DNA of 64,000 bases from Dolomitihabitans soli (GCF_022213955.1 NZ_JAKNTW010000013.1:310001-374000), one strand, 5' to 3'. Counted from the first letter of the stretch, positions 49,862-60,995 are shown. The notes: a model not told the origin generated them from the sequence alone. A program made the numbers and translations.

Positions 49862-51955
49862 ATGTCCGCCGAGATCGTGCACCCCACCCCCGAAGGACGC
49901 GACACTCCGCCGCTTCCGCAGGAGCGTTTCCTCAACCGTGAGGAGAGCTGGCTGCAGTTCAACCAGCGCGTGCTGGAGATGGCGGAGGACTCCTCGATCC
50001 CCCTCCTGGAGCGGGTCCGGTTTCTGGCGATCTTCGCGAGCAACCTCGACGAGTTCTTCAGGGTCAGGGTGGCCGGGCTGAAACGCCGGATGGCCACCGG
50101 CCTGCTCCTTCGTACGAAGAGCGGGCTGAAGCCGCGCGAGGAGCTGGCCCGGATCGCGGCCATCGCGGACAAGCTGGCGATCCGGCACTCGGAGTGCTTC
50201 CACACGCGGATCCGCCCGCAGCTCGCCGCCGAGGGGATCGAGGTGGTGCGCTGGGACGATCTTGTCAGGGACGAGCGGACCGAGCTGCGCAAGCTGTTCA
50301 GGGAGCGGATCAGGCCCGTGCTGACGCCGCTGGCCGTGGATCCAGCCCACCCATTTCCGTATATTTCCGGCCTGTCGCTCAACTTGGCCGTCACCGTGCG
50401 CAACCCCGCCACCGGGCACACCGTGTTCGCCAGGGTGAAGGTGCCCAGCCAGCTCCCCCGCTTCGTGATGGCCTCCAAGAACAGATTCGTCCCGCTGGAG
50501 GACGTGATCGCCGCCCACCTCGCCCAGCTCTTCAAGGGCATGGAGATCGTCCAGCACCACGTCTTCCGGGTCACCCGCAACGAGGACCTGGAGGTCGACG
50601 AGGACGTCACCGAGAACCTGATGCAGGCGCTCGAACGCGAGCTGCTCAAGCGCCGCTTCGGCCCGCCCGTACGCCTGGAGGTCGAGGAGACCATCACCCC
50701 GGAGGTCCTCGACCTGCTCGTGGAGGAACTGGACGTCGCCGCCCACGAGATCTACCGGCTGCCCGGCCCGCTCGACCTCACCGGACTGCACGCCATCGCC
50801 GACCTGGAACGCGGGGAGCTGAGTTACCGCCCGTTCGTCCCGGCGGAAGCCGTACACGCGGAGGACGACCTGTTCACCGTGCTGCGCGAGCGGGACGTGC
50901 TGCTGCACCACCCCTACGACTCATTCTCCACCAGCGTCCAGCGCTTCATCGAGGACGCCGCGAACGACCCGAACGTGCTGGCGATCAAGCAGACCCTCTA
51001 CCGGACCAGCGGCGACTCCCCCATCGTGGACGCCCTGATCAACGCGGCCGAGGCGGGCAAGCAGGTCGTGGTCGTGGTCGAGATCAAGGCCAGGTTCGAC
51101 GAGCACGCGAACATCTCCTGGGCCCGCAAACTGGAACGCGCGGGCTGCCACGTGGTCTACGGCGTGGTGGGCCTGAAGACGCACTGCAAGCTGGCCCTGG
51201 TCGTGCGGCAGGAGCCGTCCGGCGAGCTGCGCCGCTACTGCCACATCGGCACGGGCAACTACAACCCCAAGACGGCACGGCTGTATGAGGACGTCGGGTT
51301 GCTCACGGCCGATCCGCTGGTCGGCGAAGACGTCACCGACCTGTTCATCCACCTGACCGGCTACTCCAACCACTCGGCCTACCGGCGGCTGCTGGTCGCC
51401 CCGCACTCGATGCGGAGCGGCCTGGTGGCGCGGATCGAACGGGAGATCGCCCACCAGGAGGCCGGACGCCCGGCGCGGATCCGGATCAAGACCAACTCGC
51501 TGGTGGATGAGCCGACCATCGACGCCCTCTACCGGGCCTCCCGCGCCGGCGTGCCGGTCGACCTGTGGGTGCGCGGGGTCTGCACGCTGCGGCCGGGCAT
51601 CCCCGGACTGTCGGAGACCATCAGGGTCAGGAGCGTGCTCGGACGGTTCCTCGAACACTCGCGGATCTACGAGTTCGGCGGCGGACGCCGGCCCGAGATC
51701 TGGATCGGCAGCGCCGACCTCATGCGGCGCAACCTGGAACGCCGGGTGGAGGCCCTGGTCAAGGTCTCCAGCCAACAGCACCGGGCGTACCTCAGCGAAC
51801 TGCTCGACATGTGCATGGCGGAGACCACCAGCACCTGGTGGCTGAACTCGGACGGAACCTGGGCGCGCCGGCACCTCGGCGAGAACGGAGACCTACTGGC
51901 CGACCTGCAGACCCATCTGATCGGGACCCGGCGGTGGAGGACCGTGGATGACTGA
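49862..51955 (+). CDS. ppk: Polyphosphate kinase 1
   Basis: PPK1 reversibly polymerises the gamma phosphate of ATP into polyphosphate. The four-domain protein of 697 residues includes the N-terminal [41 protein letters not shown], and the phospholipase-D-like catalytic core with the autophosphorylated His in [29 protein letters not shown] is the partner motif. The stop overlaps the Nudix-phosphatase gene by 8 bp. A PHO box in the promoter and a CYTH-CHAD gene nearby make this a polyphosphate locus. Confidence 0.97.
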   Translation: MSAEIVHPTPEGRDTPPLPQERFLNREESWLQFNQRVLEMAEDSSIPLLERVRFLAIFASNLDEFFRVRVAGLKRRMATGLLLRTKSGLKPREELARIAAIADKLAIRHSECFHTRIRPQLAAEGIEVVRWDDLVRDERTELRKLFRERIRPVLTPLAVDPAHPFPYISGLSLNLAVTVRNPATGHTVFARVKVPSQLPRFVMASKNRFVPLEDVIAAHLAQLFKGMEIVQHHVFRVTRNEDLEVDEDVTENLMQALERELLKRRFGPPVRLEVEETITPEVLDLLVEELDVAAHEIYRLPGPLDLTGLHAIADLERGELSYRPFVPAEAVHAEDDLFTVLRERDVLLHHPYDSFSTSVQRFIEDAANDPNVLAIKQTLYRTSGDSPIVDALINAAEAGKQVVVVVEIKARFDEHANISWARKLERAGCHVVYGVVGLKTHCKLALVVRQEPSGELRRYCHIGTGNYNPKTARLYEDVGLLTADPLVGEDVTDLFIHLTGYSNHSAYRRLLVAPHSMRSGLVARIEREIAHQEAGRPARIRIKTNSLVDEPTIDALYRASRAGVPVDLWVRGVCTLRPGIPGLSETIRVRSVLGRFLEHSRIYEFGGGRRPEIWIGSADLMRRNLERRVEALVKVSSQQHRAYLSELLDMCMAETTSTWWLNSDGTWARRHLGENGDLLADLQTHLIGTRRWRTVDD

Positions 51956-52841
51956 ACTCGATGTCAAGCCGACCGACATGATCCGCGCCGCGGGCGCAGT
52001 GGTGTGGCGCGGCGCGGAGGACTCGCCCGAGGTCGCCCTCGTGCACCGCCCGCGCTACGACGACTGGAGTTTCCCCAAGGGCAAGCTGAAGAACGGCGAG
52101 CACGTGATCACCGGCGCGCTGCGCGAGGTGCGGGAGGAGACGGGCATCACGGCCCTGCTCGGCCGCGCGCTGCCGCCGATCCACTACTTCAAGGGCGGCC
52201 GACTCAAGAGGGTCGACTACTGGGTGGCCCGCGCGGTCTCCGGTCCGGGTTTCGAGGCGACCGACGAGGTGGACGAGGTCGTCTGGCTGCCGGTCGAGGA
52301 GGCACGGCGACGGCTGACCTACGAGTGGGACGCGGGTTTGCTGCGCGGCCTGAGCGCCGCGCCGCTCAGGACGATCCCGCTGATCTTCCTACGGCACGGC
52401 CAGGCGGGCTCCAGACAGGACTGGCGGGGTGCGGACGACAAGCGCCCGCTGGACCGGGACGGCGTCGCCCAGGCCGCCGTGCTGGCGGAAGCCCTCGCCG
52501 GCTTCCGCCCCACCACGCTGGTCAGCTCGCCGTCCAAGCGCTGCGTCCAGACGGTCGAGCCGTACGCGAAGAGGTACGACCTGGCGATCCGCGGCGAACG
52601 GCTGCTGACCGAGACGGCGTACGACACGGCGAAGTCGTTGCGCCTGGCGCTGCGGGTGCTCGACGCGGGCGAACCGGCCGTGATCTGCAGTCACGGCAAG
52701 GTGCTCCCCGAGCTGATCTCCGGCATCTGCGACCTGCGTTATCCCAGTCCGAGGGGTGACGTCAGCCTGCGCAAGGGCGCCTTCGCGGTGCTGCACCACG
52801 TCGCGGGCAAGGTCGTCGGCCTGGAACGCTACACGGTCTGA
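51948..52841 (+). CDS. mutT1: Nudix hydrolase fused to histidine phosphatase (MutT1-like)
   Basis: The N-terminal Nudix domain (residues 10-130) has the box [18 protein letters not shown], and the C-terminal domain from about 143 is a histidine phosphatase starting FLRHGQAGS with the second catalytic His in [11 protein letters not shown]. This two-domain layout is that of mycobacterial MutT1, which cleans 8-oxo-dGTP and diadenosine polyphosphates. Co-occurrence with ppk is common in actinobacteria, and the 8-bp overlap shows coupling. Confidence 0.93.
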   Translation: MTELDVKPTDMIRAAGAVVWRGAEDSPEVALVHRPRYDDWSFPKGKLKNGEHVITGALREVREETGITALLGRALPPIHYFKGGRLKRVDYWVARAVSGPGFEATDEVDEVVWLPVEEARRRLTYEWDAGLLRGLSAAPLRTIPLIFLRHGQAGSRQDWRGADDKRPLDRDGVAQAAVLAEALAGFRPTTLVSSPSKRCVQTVEPYAKRYDLAIRGERLLTETAYDTAKSLRLALRVLDAGEPAVICSHGKVLPELISGICDLRYPSPRGDVSLRKGAFAVLHHVAGKVVGLERYTV

Positions 52842-52845
52842 AGCC

Positions 52846-52872
52846 GGCCGCCAGGGCCTCCGCCGGGCGGCC
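52846..52872. terminator. Possible bidirectional terminator
   Basis: GGCCGCC and GGCGGCC form a 7-bp stem between the convergent Nudix-phosphatase and CYTH-CHAD genes. The loop of 13 nt is itself GC-rich. It is a modest candidate. Confidence 0.45.
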
Positions 52873-52916
52873 CCGGGTGCCGGCGAAGGGTTGACGAAGA
52901 TCCTTTCCGGGGCCGG

Positions 52917-54404
52917 CTAAGCGGTTTCCAGGAGGGCGGCGACCGCTGCTCTGGTCTCGGCCCATACCCGGGGGAAGCGGGTGTGGGCCTGTTCGGCGGC
53001 GGCTCGTTCCAGGCCGGTGAGCACGCCGTACGTGAAGGTGTCCTCGCCCGCGTCCCGGGCGGTCTGGGCCTCCTGGGCGAGCGTCTCCTGGGCGACGACC
53101 CCGTCCTGGTAACGGCCGAGGGTCTCCTGCACGCTCTCCGCCAGCCCGGCCAGCTCGCTCATGCCGAGCGCCTCGGCGGTGTAACGGGCCCGCTTGGCGG
53201 CCTTGCGGACGTCGTGCATGGCGGTCTCGCGCTCGGCCTCGTCGTCCATGGCCTGCGCGGTGTCGTAGGCGGCGGTCACCCGGGCCCACTGCTTCTCCGC
53301 GACGGTGACGAGCGGCTTCGTCGCGGGCTTGCCGGCGAGCTTGGTGAACGGCGGGGCGGCCACCAGGGCGTCGAGCGCGTCGAGCAGGGCGAAGTAGCGC
53401 GGGCTGCCGAGGGTCTCCCCGACCTGCTGGTAGGCGACCTGCTCACGGGCCTCCAGGTCGGAGCCGAGCCTGGCCTGGACGGGACCGATGACGAGTTCGT
53501 CGGGAAGGCCGCGGAACAGGCGGGCGAACCGGGCGCGGATCACCTCCAGGTCGCGGACCTCGCCCAGCTCGTTGCCCAGCCACTGGAGCTCGTCCTGGAG
53601 GGGTCCGGTGTCGGCGAAGATGGCCTTGAACGCCTTGAGCGCGCTACGCGACCTGCGGCAGGCGACGCGCATCTGGTGCACCGCGTCGTCCTCCGCCTGC
53701 CGTACCCGGGGGTCCTGGGCGAGCAGGGCGGTGACCTGGCGGGCCAGGTAGTCGAGCACCACCTCTCCGGCGGAGCCCGTACGGGCGGGAGCGGCCGGGG
53801 CGGCCGGAGCCCCGGCGCCGTCGAGCAGGCGGGAGAGTTTGCTGGCCGAGCCGGCGGTGGTCGCGCCCGCCTTCCTGAGCCGTTTCCCCACCCGCCTGAG
53901 TAGGTCGGCGTCGCCGCCGACCAGTTCCGCCTCGACCTCGCGCCACCTGTCGACGCGAGGCTGGTCGCCGAAGACGGTCCCCTTGACGCGGTCGTCGGCG
54001 ACCTCCAGCAGGGTGTCTCCCTCGGCGTCGAGGAGCAGGGTCACGCTGCGCCGGGTGTCGAGTTCGGCGATCGGGGCAAGCGGGACGCCGCGCGTGTACG
54101 CCTGGACGAGCCGGGCGAGTTCGGGCGGCACGATCTTGGCACTCCGGGTCAGCGGATGGGTGATCTCCTGCCGGACCCCCTTGGCCTTGGGCAGTTTCAG
54201 GTGCCACCCGGCGTCGTCGCCGCCCCTGCGACGGCGCAGCGTGATACCGCGTGCGGCCAGCCGCAGGTCAGGGGTGTCAAAGTAGATCGCGACGAGTTGG
54301 TGACTCCTGGGGCCCGCCACCTCCTCGCAGCCGCGCACGCCCGCAAGCCCGGGGATCTCGAAATCCACGGGAACGTCGAACTTGTCCTCGATCTCGATCG
54401 CCAC
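52917..54404 (-). CDS. CYTH and CHAD domain protein
   Basis: The N-terminal CYTH triphosphate-tunnel domain (residues 1-200) starts with the hallmark ExExK as EIEDKF. The C-terminal CHAD domain (about 215-490) is an all-helical bundle rich in conserved histidine and basic residues (DAVHQMRVACRRSRSALKAFK, HDVRKAAKRARYTAEAL) that binds inorganic polyphosphate. It may be a triphosphatase targeted to polyphosphate granules, which fits the adjacent ppk. The GTG start with GGAGGGG upstream gives 495 residues. Confidence 0.92.
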   Translation of the reverse strand: MAIEIEDKFDVPVDFEIPGLAGVRGCEEVAGPRSHQLVAIYFDTPDLRLAARGITLRRRRGGDDAGWHLKLPKAKGVRQEITHPLTRSAKIVPPELARLVQAYTRGVPLAPIAELDTRRSVTLLLDAEGDTLLEVADDRVKGTVFGDQPRVDRWREVEAELVGGDADLLRRVGKRLRKAGATTAGSASKLSRLLDGAGAPAAPAAPARTGSAGEVVLDYLARQVTALLAQDPRVRQAEDDAVHQMRVACRRSRSALKAFKAIFADTGPLQDELQWLGNELGEVRDLEVIRARFARLFRGLPDELVIGPVQARLGSDLEAREQVAYQQVGETLGSPRYFALLDALDALVAAPPFTKLAGKPATKPLVTVAEKQWARVTAAYDTAQAMDDEAERETAMHDVRKAAKRARYTAEALGMSELAGLAESVQETLGRYQDGVVAQETLAQEAQTARDAGEDTFTYGVLTGLERAAAEQAHTRFPRVWAETRAAVAALLETA

Positions 54405-54425
54405 CAGTGCCCCTCCATTCGCAGT

Positions 54426-54447
54426 TCGGTTATCGGCAGGTAACCGA
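54426..54447. promoter_or_regulatory. Inverted repeat in the CYTH-CHAD/tautomerase spacer
   Basis: TCGGTTA-(8 nt)-TAACCGA is a perfect 7-bp inverted repeat in the 90-bp divergent spacer. It may be an operator for one or both genes. No known factor is recognised. Confidence 0.45.
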
Positions 54448-54494
54448 TTTGCGGCAATGATGCCACCGCAAGATGAACAAATGAGGAGACCGCC

Positions 54495-54698
54495 ATGCCG
54501 TTGATCGAGGCGACCATCGCCGAGGGGCGCACGCCCGAGCAGATCCGATCGCTGATGCACGAGGTGCACGAGGCCGTGCGCCGCTCGCTCGGGTCCCCGC
54601 CGGAGAGCATCCGCGTAGTGGTCCGGGAGATCCCGCGAACCCACTGGTCCAGCGGCGGCCTGACGCTGGAGGAGATCGCCGCCCGCGAGGCCCGGTGA
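54495..54698 (+). CDS. 4-oxalocrotonate tautomerase-family protein
   Basis: This small beta-alpha-beta protein of 67 residues belongs to the tautomerase superfamily. Removal of Met exposes the catalytic Pro-1 (MPLIEATIAEGRTPEQI), and VVVREIPRTHWSSGG contains the usual second-strand residues. The natural substrate is unknown. ATG with AGGAGA upstream. It is divergent from the CYTH-CHAD gene and has no pathway partners nearby. Confidence 0.88.
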   Translation: MPLIEATIAEGRTPEQIRSLMHEVHEAVRRSLGSPPESIRVVVREIPRTHWSSGGLTLEEIAAREAR

Positions 54699-54759
54699 CC
54701 GCCGTCCGCCCACGACGGCCAGGTCACCCCGCGTGTGACCACGGCACCGTGACACGACC

Positions 54760-55530
54760 CTAGCCCGGCTTGCGGGCCACCACGAAGATCCGGCGGAACG
54801 GGAAGAGCGTGCCGTACGGCCTGCGCGGGTAGGCGCGGCGGAGCAGGGCCGCGCAGTCGGCGCGGAAGGCGGCGCGCTCGTCCTGGTCAAGACGGTCGAG
54901 CATGGGGCGCAGCGCGGTGCCGGAGATCCAGTCGAGCACCGGGTCCGCCCCCGGCAGGACGTGCTGGTAGGTCGTCTCCCAGGCGTCCACCTGGCAGCCG
55001 AGCCCGGCGAGCAGATCCAGATAGCCCGCCGGGCCGTCGACCGGGGTCCCGGGAGCGAGATCGCCGAGCCGGTCACGCCAGGTCGTACGGCAGAGCTCGC
55101 GGATCAGGGTGTGGCTGGGCGCGTCGAAGTTGCCCGGCACCTGGAAGGCGAGCCAGCCGCCGGGGGTCAGCGCCTCGGTCCAGCGGGGCAGCAGGTCGCG
55201 GTGCGCGGGCACCCACTGGAGCACGGCGTTGGAGACGATCACATCGACCGGGCGGTCCGGCCGCCAGGTCTCGACCTCGGCGACCTCGAAGGTCAGGGTG
55301 CCGGTGGCCGTCGCCTTCCCGACCATGGCCGCCGAGGAGTCGAAGCCGTGCACGGTGGCGTGCGGCCATCTACGGGCCAGCTCTGCCGTCAGTTCACCGC
55401 TTCCGCAGCCGGCGTCCACGACATAATGAGGGCTCTCAGCCTGGATCCGTGCGATGAGCTCGAAGAAGGGACGGGATCTCTCATCCGCATAATGATGATA
55501 GATCTCCGGATCCCACACGTCTCTTGACAT
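54760..55530 (-). CDS. tam: Trans-aconitate 2-methyltransferase
   Basis: Tam methylates trans-aconitate, an inhibitor of aconitase that forms spontaneously. The N-terminus RDVWDPEIYHHYADERSRPFFEL is diagnostic. Motif I is VVDAGCGSGELT, followed by GFDSSAAM, and the C-terminal LFPFRRIFVVARK is typical. The ATG at 55530 gives MSRDVWDPE; an upstream ATG at 55548 lies inside the operator palindromes and is rejected. It is divergent from a MarR gene with nested palindromes between them. Confidence 0.92.
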   Translation of the reverse strand: MSRDVWDPEIYHHYADERSRPFFELIARIQAESPHYVVDAGCGSGELTAELARRWPHATVHGFDSSAAMVGKATATGTLTFEVAEVETWRPDRPVDVIVSNAVLQWVPAHRDLLPRWTEALTPGGWLAFQVPGNFDAPSHTLIRELCRTTWRDRLGDLAPGTPVDGPAGYLDLLAGLGCQVDAWETTYQHVLPGADPVLDWISGTALRPMLDRLDQDERAAFRADCAALLRRAYPRRPYGTLFPFRRIFVVARKPG

Positions 55531-55572
55531 AGAGATAGTTGATATCAACCTAGATCTCTCGATGTCAAGAGA
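55520..55572. promoter_or_regulatory. Nested palindromes, MarR-type operator between tam and marR
   Basis: The centre is the perfect 12-bp palindrome GTTGATATCAAC (55538-55549), matching the TTGATATCAA type bound by many MarR proteins. Around it lie the outer 11-bp arms TCTCTTGACAT (55520-55530) and ATGTCAAGAGA (55562-55572). The left outer arm includes the tam start codon. This predicts repression of both divergent genes. Confidence 0.8.
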
Positions 55573-55586
55573 GATAGAATCGCGAT

Positions 55587-56111
55587 ATGACGGTGCAGGA
55601 GCCCGAGGATCCCGCGGGCGTGGACGAGGTCGACCGGCTGGTGGCCTCCTGGCGGCGCGAGCGGCCGGACCTGGACGTCGAACCGCTTCAGGTCCTCAGC
55701 AGGCTCTCCCGGCTGGCCCGCCATCTCGACCGGGCCCGCCGGGCGTCCTTCACCGAACACGGGCTTGAGCCCTGGGAGTTCGACGTGCTCACCACGCTGC
55801 GCCGGGCCGGCGCGCCGTACGAACTGAGCCCGGGGGCGCTGCTGCGGGCCACCCTGGTCACCTCGGGCACGATGACCAACCGCATCGACCGGCTCGCCGC
55901 CGGCGGCCTGGTCCGCCGCCGCCCCGACCCGGAGGACCGGCGCGGCGTGCTCGTCTCGCTCACCGACACCGGGCTGGGCCGCGTCGACGACGCCTTCACC
56001 GACCTGCTGCGCCGCGAGCACGACCTCCTCGACAGCCTGCCGCACGCCGACCGCAAGTCACTCGCCGCCCTGCTCCGCACCCTGCTCGCCCCGTTCGACG
56101 CCTCCCCCTGA
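55587..56111 (+). CDS. MarR-family regulator
   Basis: A winged-helix DNA-binding domain lies at about residues 60-130 (EFDVLTTLRRAGAPYELSPGALLRATLVTSGTMTNRIDRLAAGGLV followed by the wing RRRPDPEDRRGVLVSLTDTG). Dimerisation helices lie at both ends. It is divergent from tam across a palindromic operator, so it probably controls itself and tam. A degenerate copy of its 3' end lies 0.9 kb downstream. Confidence 0.92.
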   Translation: MTVQEPEDPAGVDEVDRLVASWRRERPDLDVEPLQVLSRLSRLARHLDRARRASFTEHGLEPWEFDVLTTLRRAGAPYELSPGALLRATLVTSGTMTNRIDRLAAGGLVRRRPDPEDRRGVLVSLTDTGLGRVDDAFTDLLRREHDLLDSLPHADRKSLAALLRTLLAPFDASP

Positions 56112-56351
56112 CGCCCCCAGCCGAACCCGAGCCCTTGCTCGCCTCCCTGCCTAGGTGGTGGCAGGCCGAGGTACGAGGGCGCCGGCCTCGGCGTACGGGT
56201 CGCCGAACTCCCGGAGCCGATCGAGAGTTTCACCGGACTGACACGACTCTGCCACCCGCGGTCCGCCAAGCTGGCGATCGTGCCGCCGGCACGGTCTGGG
56301 CCGCCGCGTCCGACGCTCGTCGCCACGGCGACCAACCATGAGGGAGATGTC
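56112..56351. other. Spacer, possible remnant coding sequence
   Basis: No intact gene is seen. Plus-strand codons from about 56157 to 56290 keep G/C-rich third positions (for example RYEGAGLGVRVAELPEP), so this may be the remnant of a lost gene. The family is not recognised. Confidence 0.3.
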
Positions 56352-56933
56352 ATGAGCAAGGTCATTTCGGGAATCTCGATGTCGCTGGACGGGTTCGTCA
56401 CCGGCCCGAACGTCACCCGCGACCAGCAATTGGGCGACGGCGGCCAGATCCTGCACCAGTGGCTACACGAACCGGACCCGCGCGACACCGAACTGCTGGC
56501 CGGGATGCGGGAGAACGTGGGCTCGATTCTGATGGGCCGACGGTCGTACGACCTGGCCGAGGGCGACGGCGGGTGGGGTGACGGCGGTCCGGCCGGCCCG
56601 GCCCCGTGCTTCGTCCTCACCCACAAGCCACCGGCCCCGGAGACGGTTCGGGCGCCGTCGGTCTTCACCTTCGTCACCGACGGCATCCACAGCGCGGTGA
56701 AGCAGGCGAAGGCGGCGGCTGGGGGCAAGGTGGTCGCCGTGCACGGCGCCGGAGCCGCTCAGCAGTGCCTTGCCGCCGGCCTGCTGGACGAGATCCAGAT
56801 CCATCTGGCTCCGGTGCTGCTCGGCAGCGGAACCCGGCTGTTCGAACATTTGGGTGGCCGGTTCCAGCTCGAGCGCGCCAAGGTGATCGAGAGTGCGAAC
56901 GCCACTCACCTGCGATTCATCGTGATCCGTTGA
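56352..56933 (+). CDS. Dihydrofolate-reductase-fold protein (RibD C-terminal type)
   Basis: This 193-residue protein of the DHFR/RibD-C superfamily binds NADPH. It shows ISMSLDGFVTGPN at the N-terminus, ILMGRRSYDLAEG in the middle, VVAVHGAGAAQQCLAAGLLDEIQIHLAPVLLGSG and a terminal strand pair. The substrate is unknown, and such genes are often called only dihydrofolate reductase family. The ATG has GAGGGAG upstream. It stands between the MarR gene and a degenerate copy of the MarR 3' end. Confidence 0.88.
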   Translation: MSKVISGISMSLDGFVTGPNVTRDQQLGDGGQILHQWLHEPDPRDTELLAGMRENVGSILMGRRSYDLAEGDGGWGDGGPAGPAPCFVLTHKPPAPETVRAPSVFTFVTDGIHSAVKQAKAAAGGKVVAVHGAGAAQQCLAAGLLDEIQIHLAPVLLGSGTRLFEHLGGRFQLERAKVIESANATHLRFIVIR

Positions 56934-57030
56934 CCGGCGTCTGCACCCCGCCGGCTGACGCACGAGGCTTTCTCGATCACTTGCCGATGAGCGATCACAC
57001 CGTACGACGGCGGTGGAAGGGTCGGTGGCC

Positions 57031-57103
57031 GCGCCGCGAGCACGACCTCCTCGACCGCAAGCCGATCGCCGCCCTGCCCACCCCGTTCGACGCCTTCTCC
57101 TGA
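57031..57103 (+). pseudogene. Degenerate copy of the marR 3' end
   Basis: The frame reads RREHDLLD, then RKPIAALPTPFDAFS-stop, against RREHDLLD, then a longer RKSLAALLRTLLAPFDASP-stop in the MarR gene. The copy has internal deletions, and no start or DNA-binding part. It indicates that the DHFR-like gene was inserted by, or flanked by, a duplication event. Confidence 0.65.
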
Positions 57104-57168
57104 CGAGCCCTGGTGGACGCCTCCCCCACTGATCATCCGCCGACCAGGGCGCACGGTCGGCCGATGCG

Positions 57169-58970
<1,802 letters not shown>

Positions 58971-58974
<4 letters not shown>

Positions 58975-60053
58975 CGTCTTCCAAGGATATTGCCAAGTGC
59001 CCCATGGACGGGCCCGTGCGCGGTGACCGCGTCCTGGCAGACGCCTGAGGCCCTGAGCGAGGCGGCCAGCTCGACCGCCTCGGCCTCGCCGGCGACGAGG
59101 AACGCGCAGGTCGGCCCGGACCCGGAGACGATCGCCCCCAGGACTCCACGGCCGGCGGCGAGCGTCCGCCCCAGCGACGGCCGGAGCGAGAGCGCCGCCG
59201 GTTGAAGATCGTTGGCCAGTTCCGCGCCCAGCGCCTTGGCATCCCCCGCGCGCAGCGCCGCCAGCAGCCCCGCACTCGCCTGCGGCTCCCCGGCGCGCCA
59301 GCCCTCAGCCGTCTTCGGCTCCCCGGCTCTCTTCCCCGCCCGGGACTCCCCAGCGCTCTTGCCCACAGGCGTCCGCGACTCCCCGGCTCCAGGCGTCCGC
59401 GACCCCCCGGCTCCAGGCGTCCGCGACTCCCCGGCACGTGGGCCGTCAAGCGGTGGGGTGCCGGGCCGCTGCGCGGCGCGCAGGCGGTCGCACTCGGCGT
59501 AGACGGCGGGGGTGGAGAGCCCGCCGTCGGCGAGCGCGAACACCCAGTGGAAGCGCCCTGAGACCTCCACCGGCGTCAGCCGCTCCCCCCGTCCGGTGCC
59601 CACCGCCGTCCCTCCCAGCAGTGCGAACGGCACGTCACTGCCCAGCTCCGCGCCGATCTCCATCAGCTCGGAATCGCTCATCGCGAGCCCCCACAGCTCG
59701 TTGCACGCGACCAGCGCCCCGGCCGCGTCGGCGCTGCCGCCCGCCATGCCGCCCGCCACCGGGATCGACTTGCGGATCTTCAACCGCGCGCCGTACGGCC
59801 GGCCCGACCGCACCGCCAGCGCCCGGGCGGCTCTGACCGCCAGATTGTCCCCGTCAAGCGGAACCAGCCCTGCCACCTCGCTCTCGACCTCCACCGATAT
59901 CGCGGCGGCCTCCGTGGCCGTCACGTCGTCGTAGATCGAGACCGCGTGGAAGACGTTCACCAGGTCGTGGTAGCCGTCCGCGCGCAACGGCCCGACCGCG
60001 AGCTGGACGTTGACCTTCGCGGGCACCCGCACGGTGACGAAGTTGGTAGGCAT
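58971..60053 (-). CDS. ispE: 4-diphosphocytidyl-2-C-methyl-D-erythritol kinase
   Basis: IspE phosphorylates CDP-methylerythritol in the MEP isoprenoid pathway, which also supplies the polyprenyl carriers. The GHMP-kinase motifs are present: VRVPAKVNVQLAVGPLRADGYHDL, the ATP loop IPVAGGMAGGSADAAGAL, and the C-terminal GAIVSGSGPTCAFL. At 360 residues it is about 50 longer than usual. The excess is a low-complexity insertion at about residues 203-258 built from GESRTPGAG and RAGEP units. It is coupled to the ABC-F gene by an ATGA overlap. Confidence 0.95.
59280..59455. repeat. Repetitive insertion inside ispE
   Basis: Imperfect tandem units encode GESRTPGAG, GGSRTPGAG and GESRTPVG, followed by degenerate SAGESRAGKRAGEP units. 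All keep frame with the kinase on either side. Confidence 0.75.
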
Positions 60054-60251
60054 CCGACCGATCGTAAACGCTCCCCGCCCAACAAGCGTTTCGCTGCCGT
60101 ACGGCGCAGCCCCCTCTCACCCCCTCGCCGCAAGTGGCGGCGGCCCATGGGGTCAACGCTCCTCGGGCGCGGATGGCCGCTCGCCGTTTCGGCCGGCTCG
60201 CTGGACATGTTCGCTGGTTCAGGACCCGGGCGCACCTCCGAACCGGTGCGG

Positions 60252-60995
60252 TCAGGCGGGGCGGACGGCTCCGCGGTAGCGGCGGCTGTAATGCGGGGAC
60301 TCGGCGAAGCTGGTCTTCTTGACGACGTCGCCGCTCTGGGGGGCGTGGACCATCACGCCGTCGGTGAGGAAGAGGCCCACGTGGGTGGGGTCGCCCTTGC
60401 GCTTGCCGAAGAAGACGAGGTCGCCTGGGAGCAGGTCGGCCTTGCGCACCCGATCGCCCTGGCGGAACTGGGTGCCCGTGTAGTGGCCGAGCGTGACGCC
60501 TGCCTTCGCCCAGGCGTAGAGGGTGAAGCCCGAGCAGTCGAAGCCCACGGTCTGCGCGCCACGGCCGATCCCGAGCGTCGGGCCGACGGCTGAGCCTCCG
60601 CCCCAGGAGAAGGGCGTGCCGAGCCTGTCCAGCGCCGCTGTGATGACGAGCTGGCCCCTGGCCAGCGCCAACTGCCGTTCCGCCTCGGTCAGACCGGCGT
60701 CCGCCACGGCCGCTACCGCGCCGAGCGCGTTCGGCAGCTCCGGCAGGGCGGATACGGCCGGCAGGGGCACGAGCGGGTCGGCCCCGGCCGGTGGGCGCTT
60801 GACCGCCGGGTCGGGGGCGGGCGGTGGAGGGTCGGCGTCCGGGTCGGCGGTGGTGTCGAGGCGGCCGGTCCAGGCGAGGCAGATGTTCGCGCTGGTCTGC
60901 GGGCAGGGGGCGGCCTGGGCGAGGTCGGGTGAGGTGAAGGCGGCCAGCGAGGTGAGGGCCGCCAGGAGGCCGCCGCCCAGTGGAGCCGGCATCAC
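60252..60995 (-). CDS. Secreted NlpC/P60 peptidoglycan hydrolase
   Basis: The protein cuts peptide stems of peptidoglycan. A signal peptide (residues 1-28, ending AQA) is followed by a proline-rich linker at about 50-90, a short helical part, and an NlpC/P60 domain at about 120-247. The catalytic Cys is in VGFDCSGFTLY, the first His is in PTHVGLFL and the second is in VMVHAPQSGD. GTG (60995) and ATG (60992) are both possible starts. It lies between ispE and ksgA, where many actinobacteria encode a resuscitation-promoting factor or another wall hydrolase. Confidence 0.9.
   Translation of the reverse strand: MMPAPLGGGLLAALTSLAAFTSPDLAQAAPCPQTSANICLAWTGRLDTTADPDADPPPPAPDPAVKRPPAGADPLVPLPAVSALPELPNALGAVAAVADAGLTEAERQLALARGQLVITAALDRLGTPFSWGGGSAVGPTLGIGRGAQTVGFDCSGFTLYAWAKAGVTLGHYTGTQFRQGDRVRKADLLPGDLVFFGKRKGDPTHVGLFLTDGVMVHAPQSGDVVKKTSFAESPHYSRRYRGAVRPA

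Noticed and set aside
52917-55076. A 719-codon frame extending the CYTH-CHAD gene upstream through the tautomerase gene
   Set aside because: The ExExK motif that begins CYTH domains lies at the GTG at 54404 with a good ribosome site. The upstream part is antisense to the tautomerase gene.
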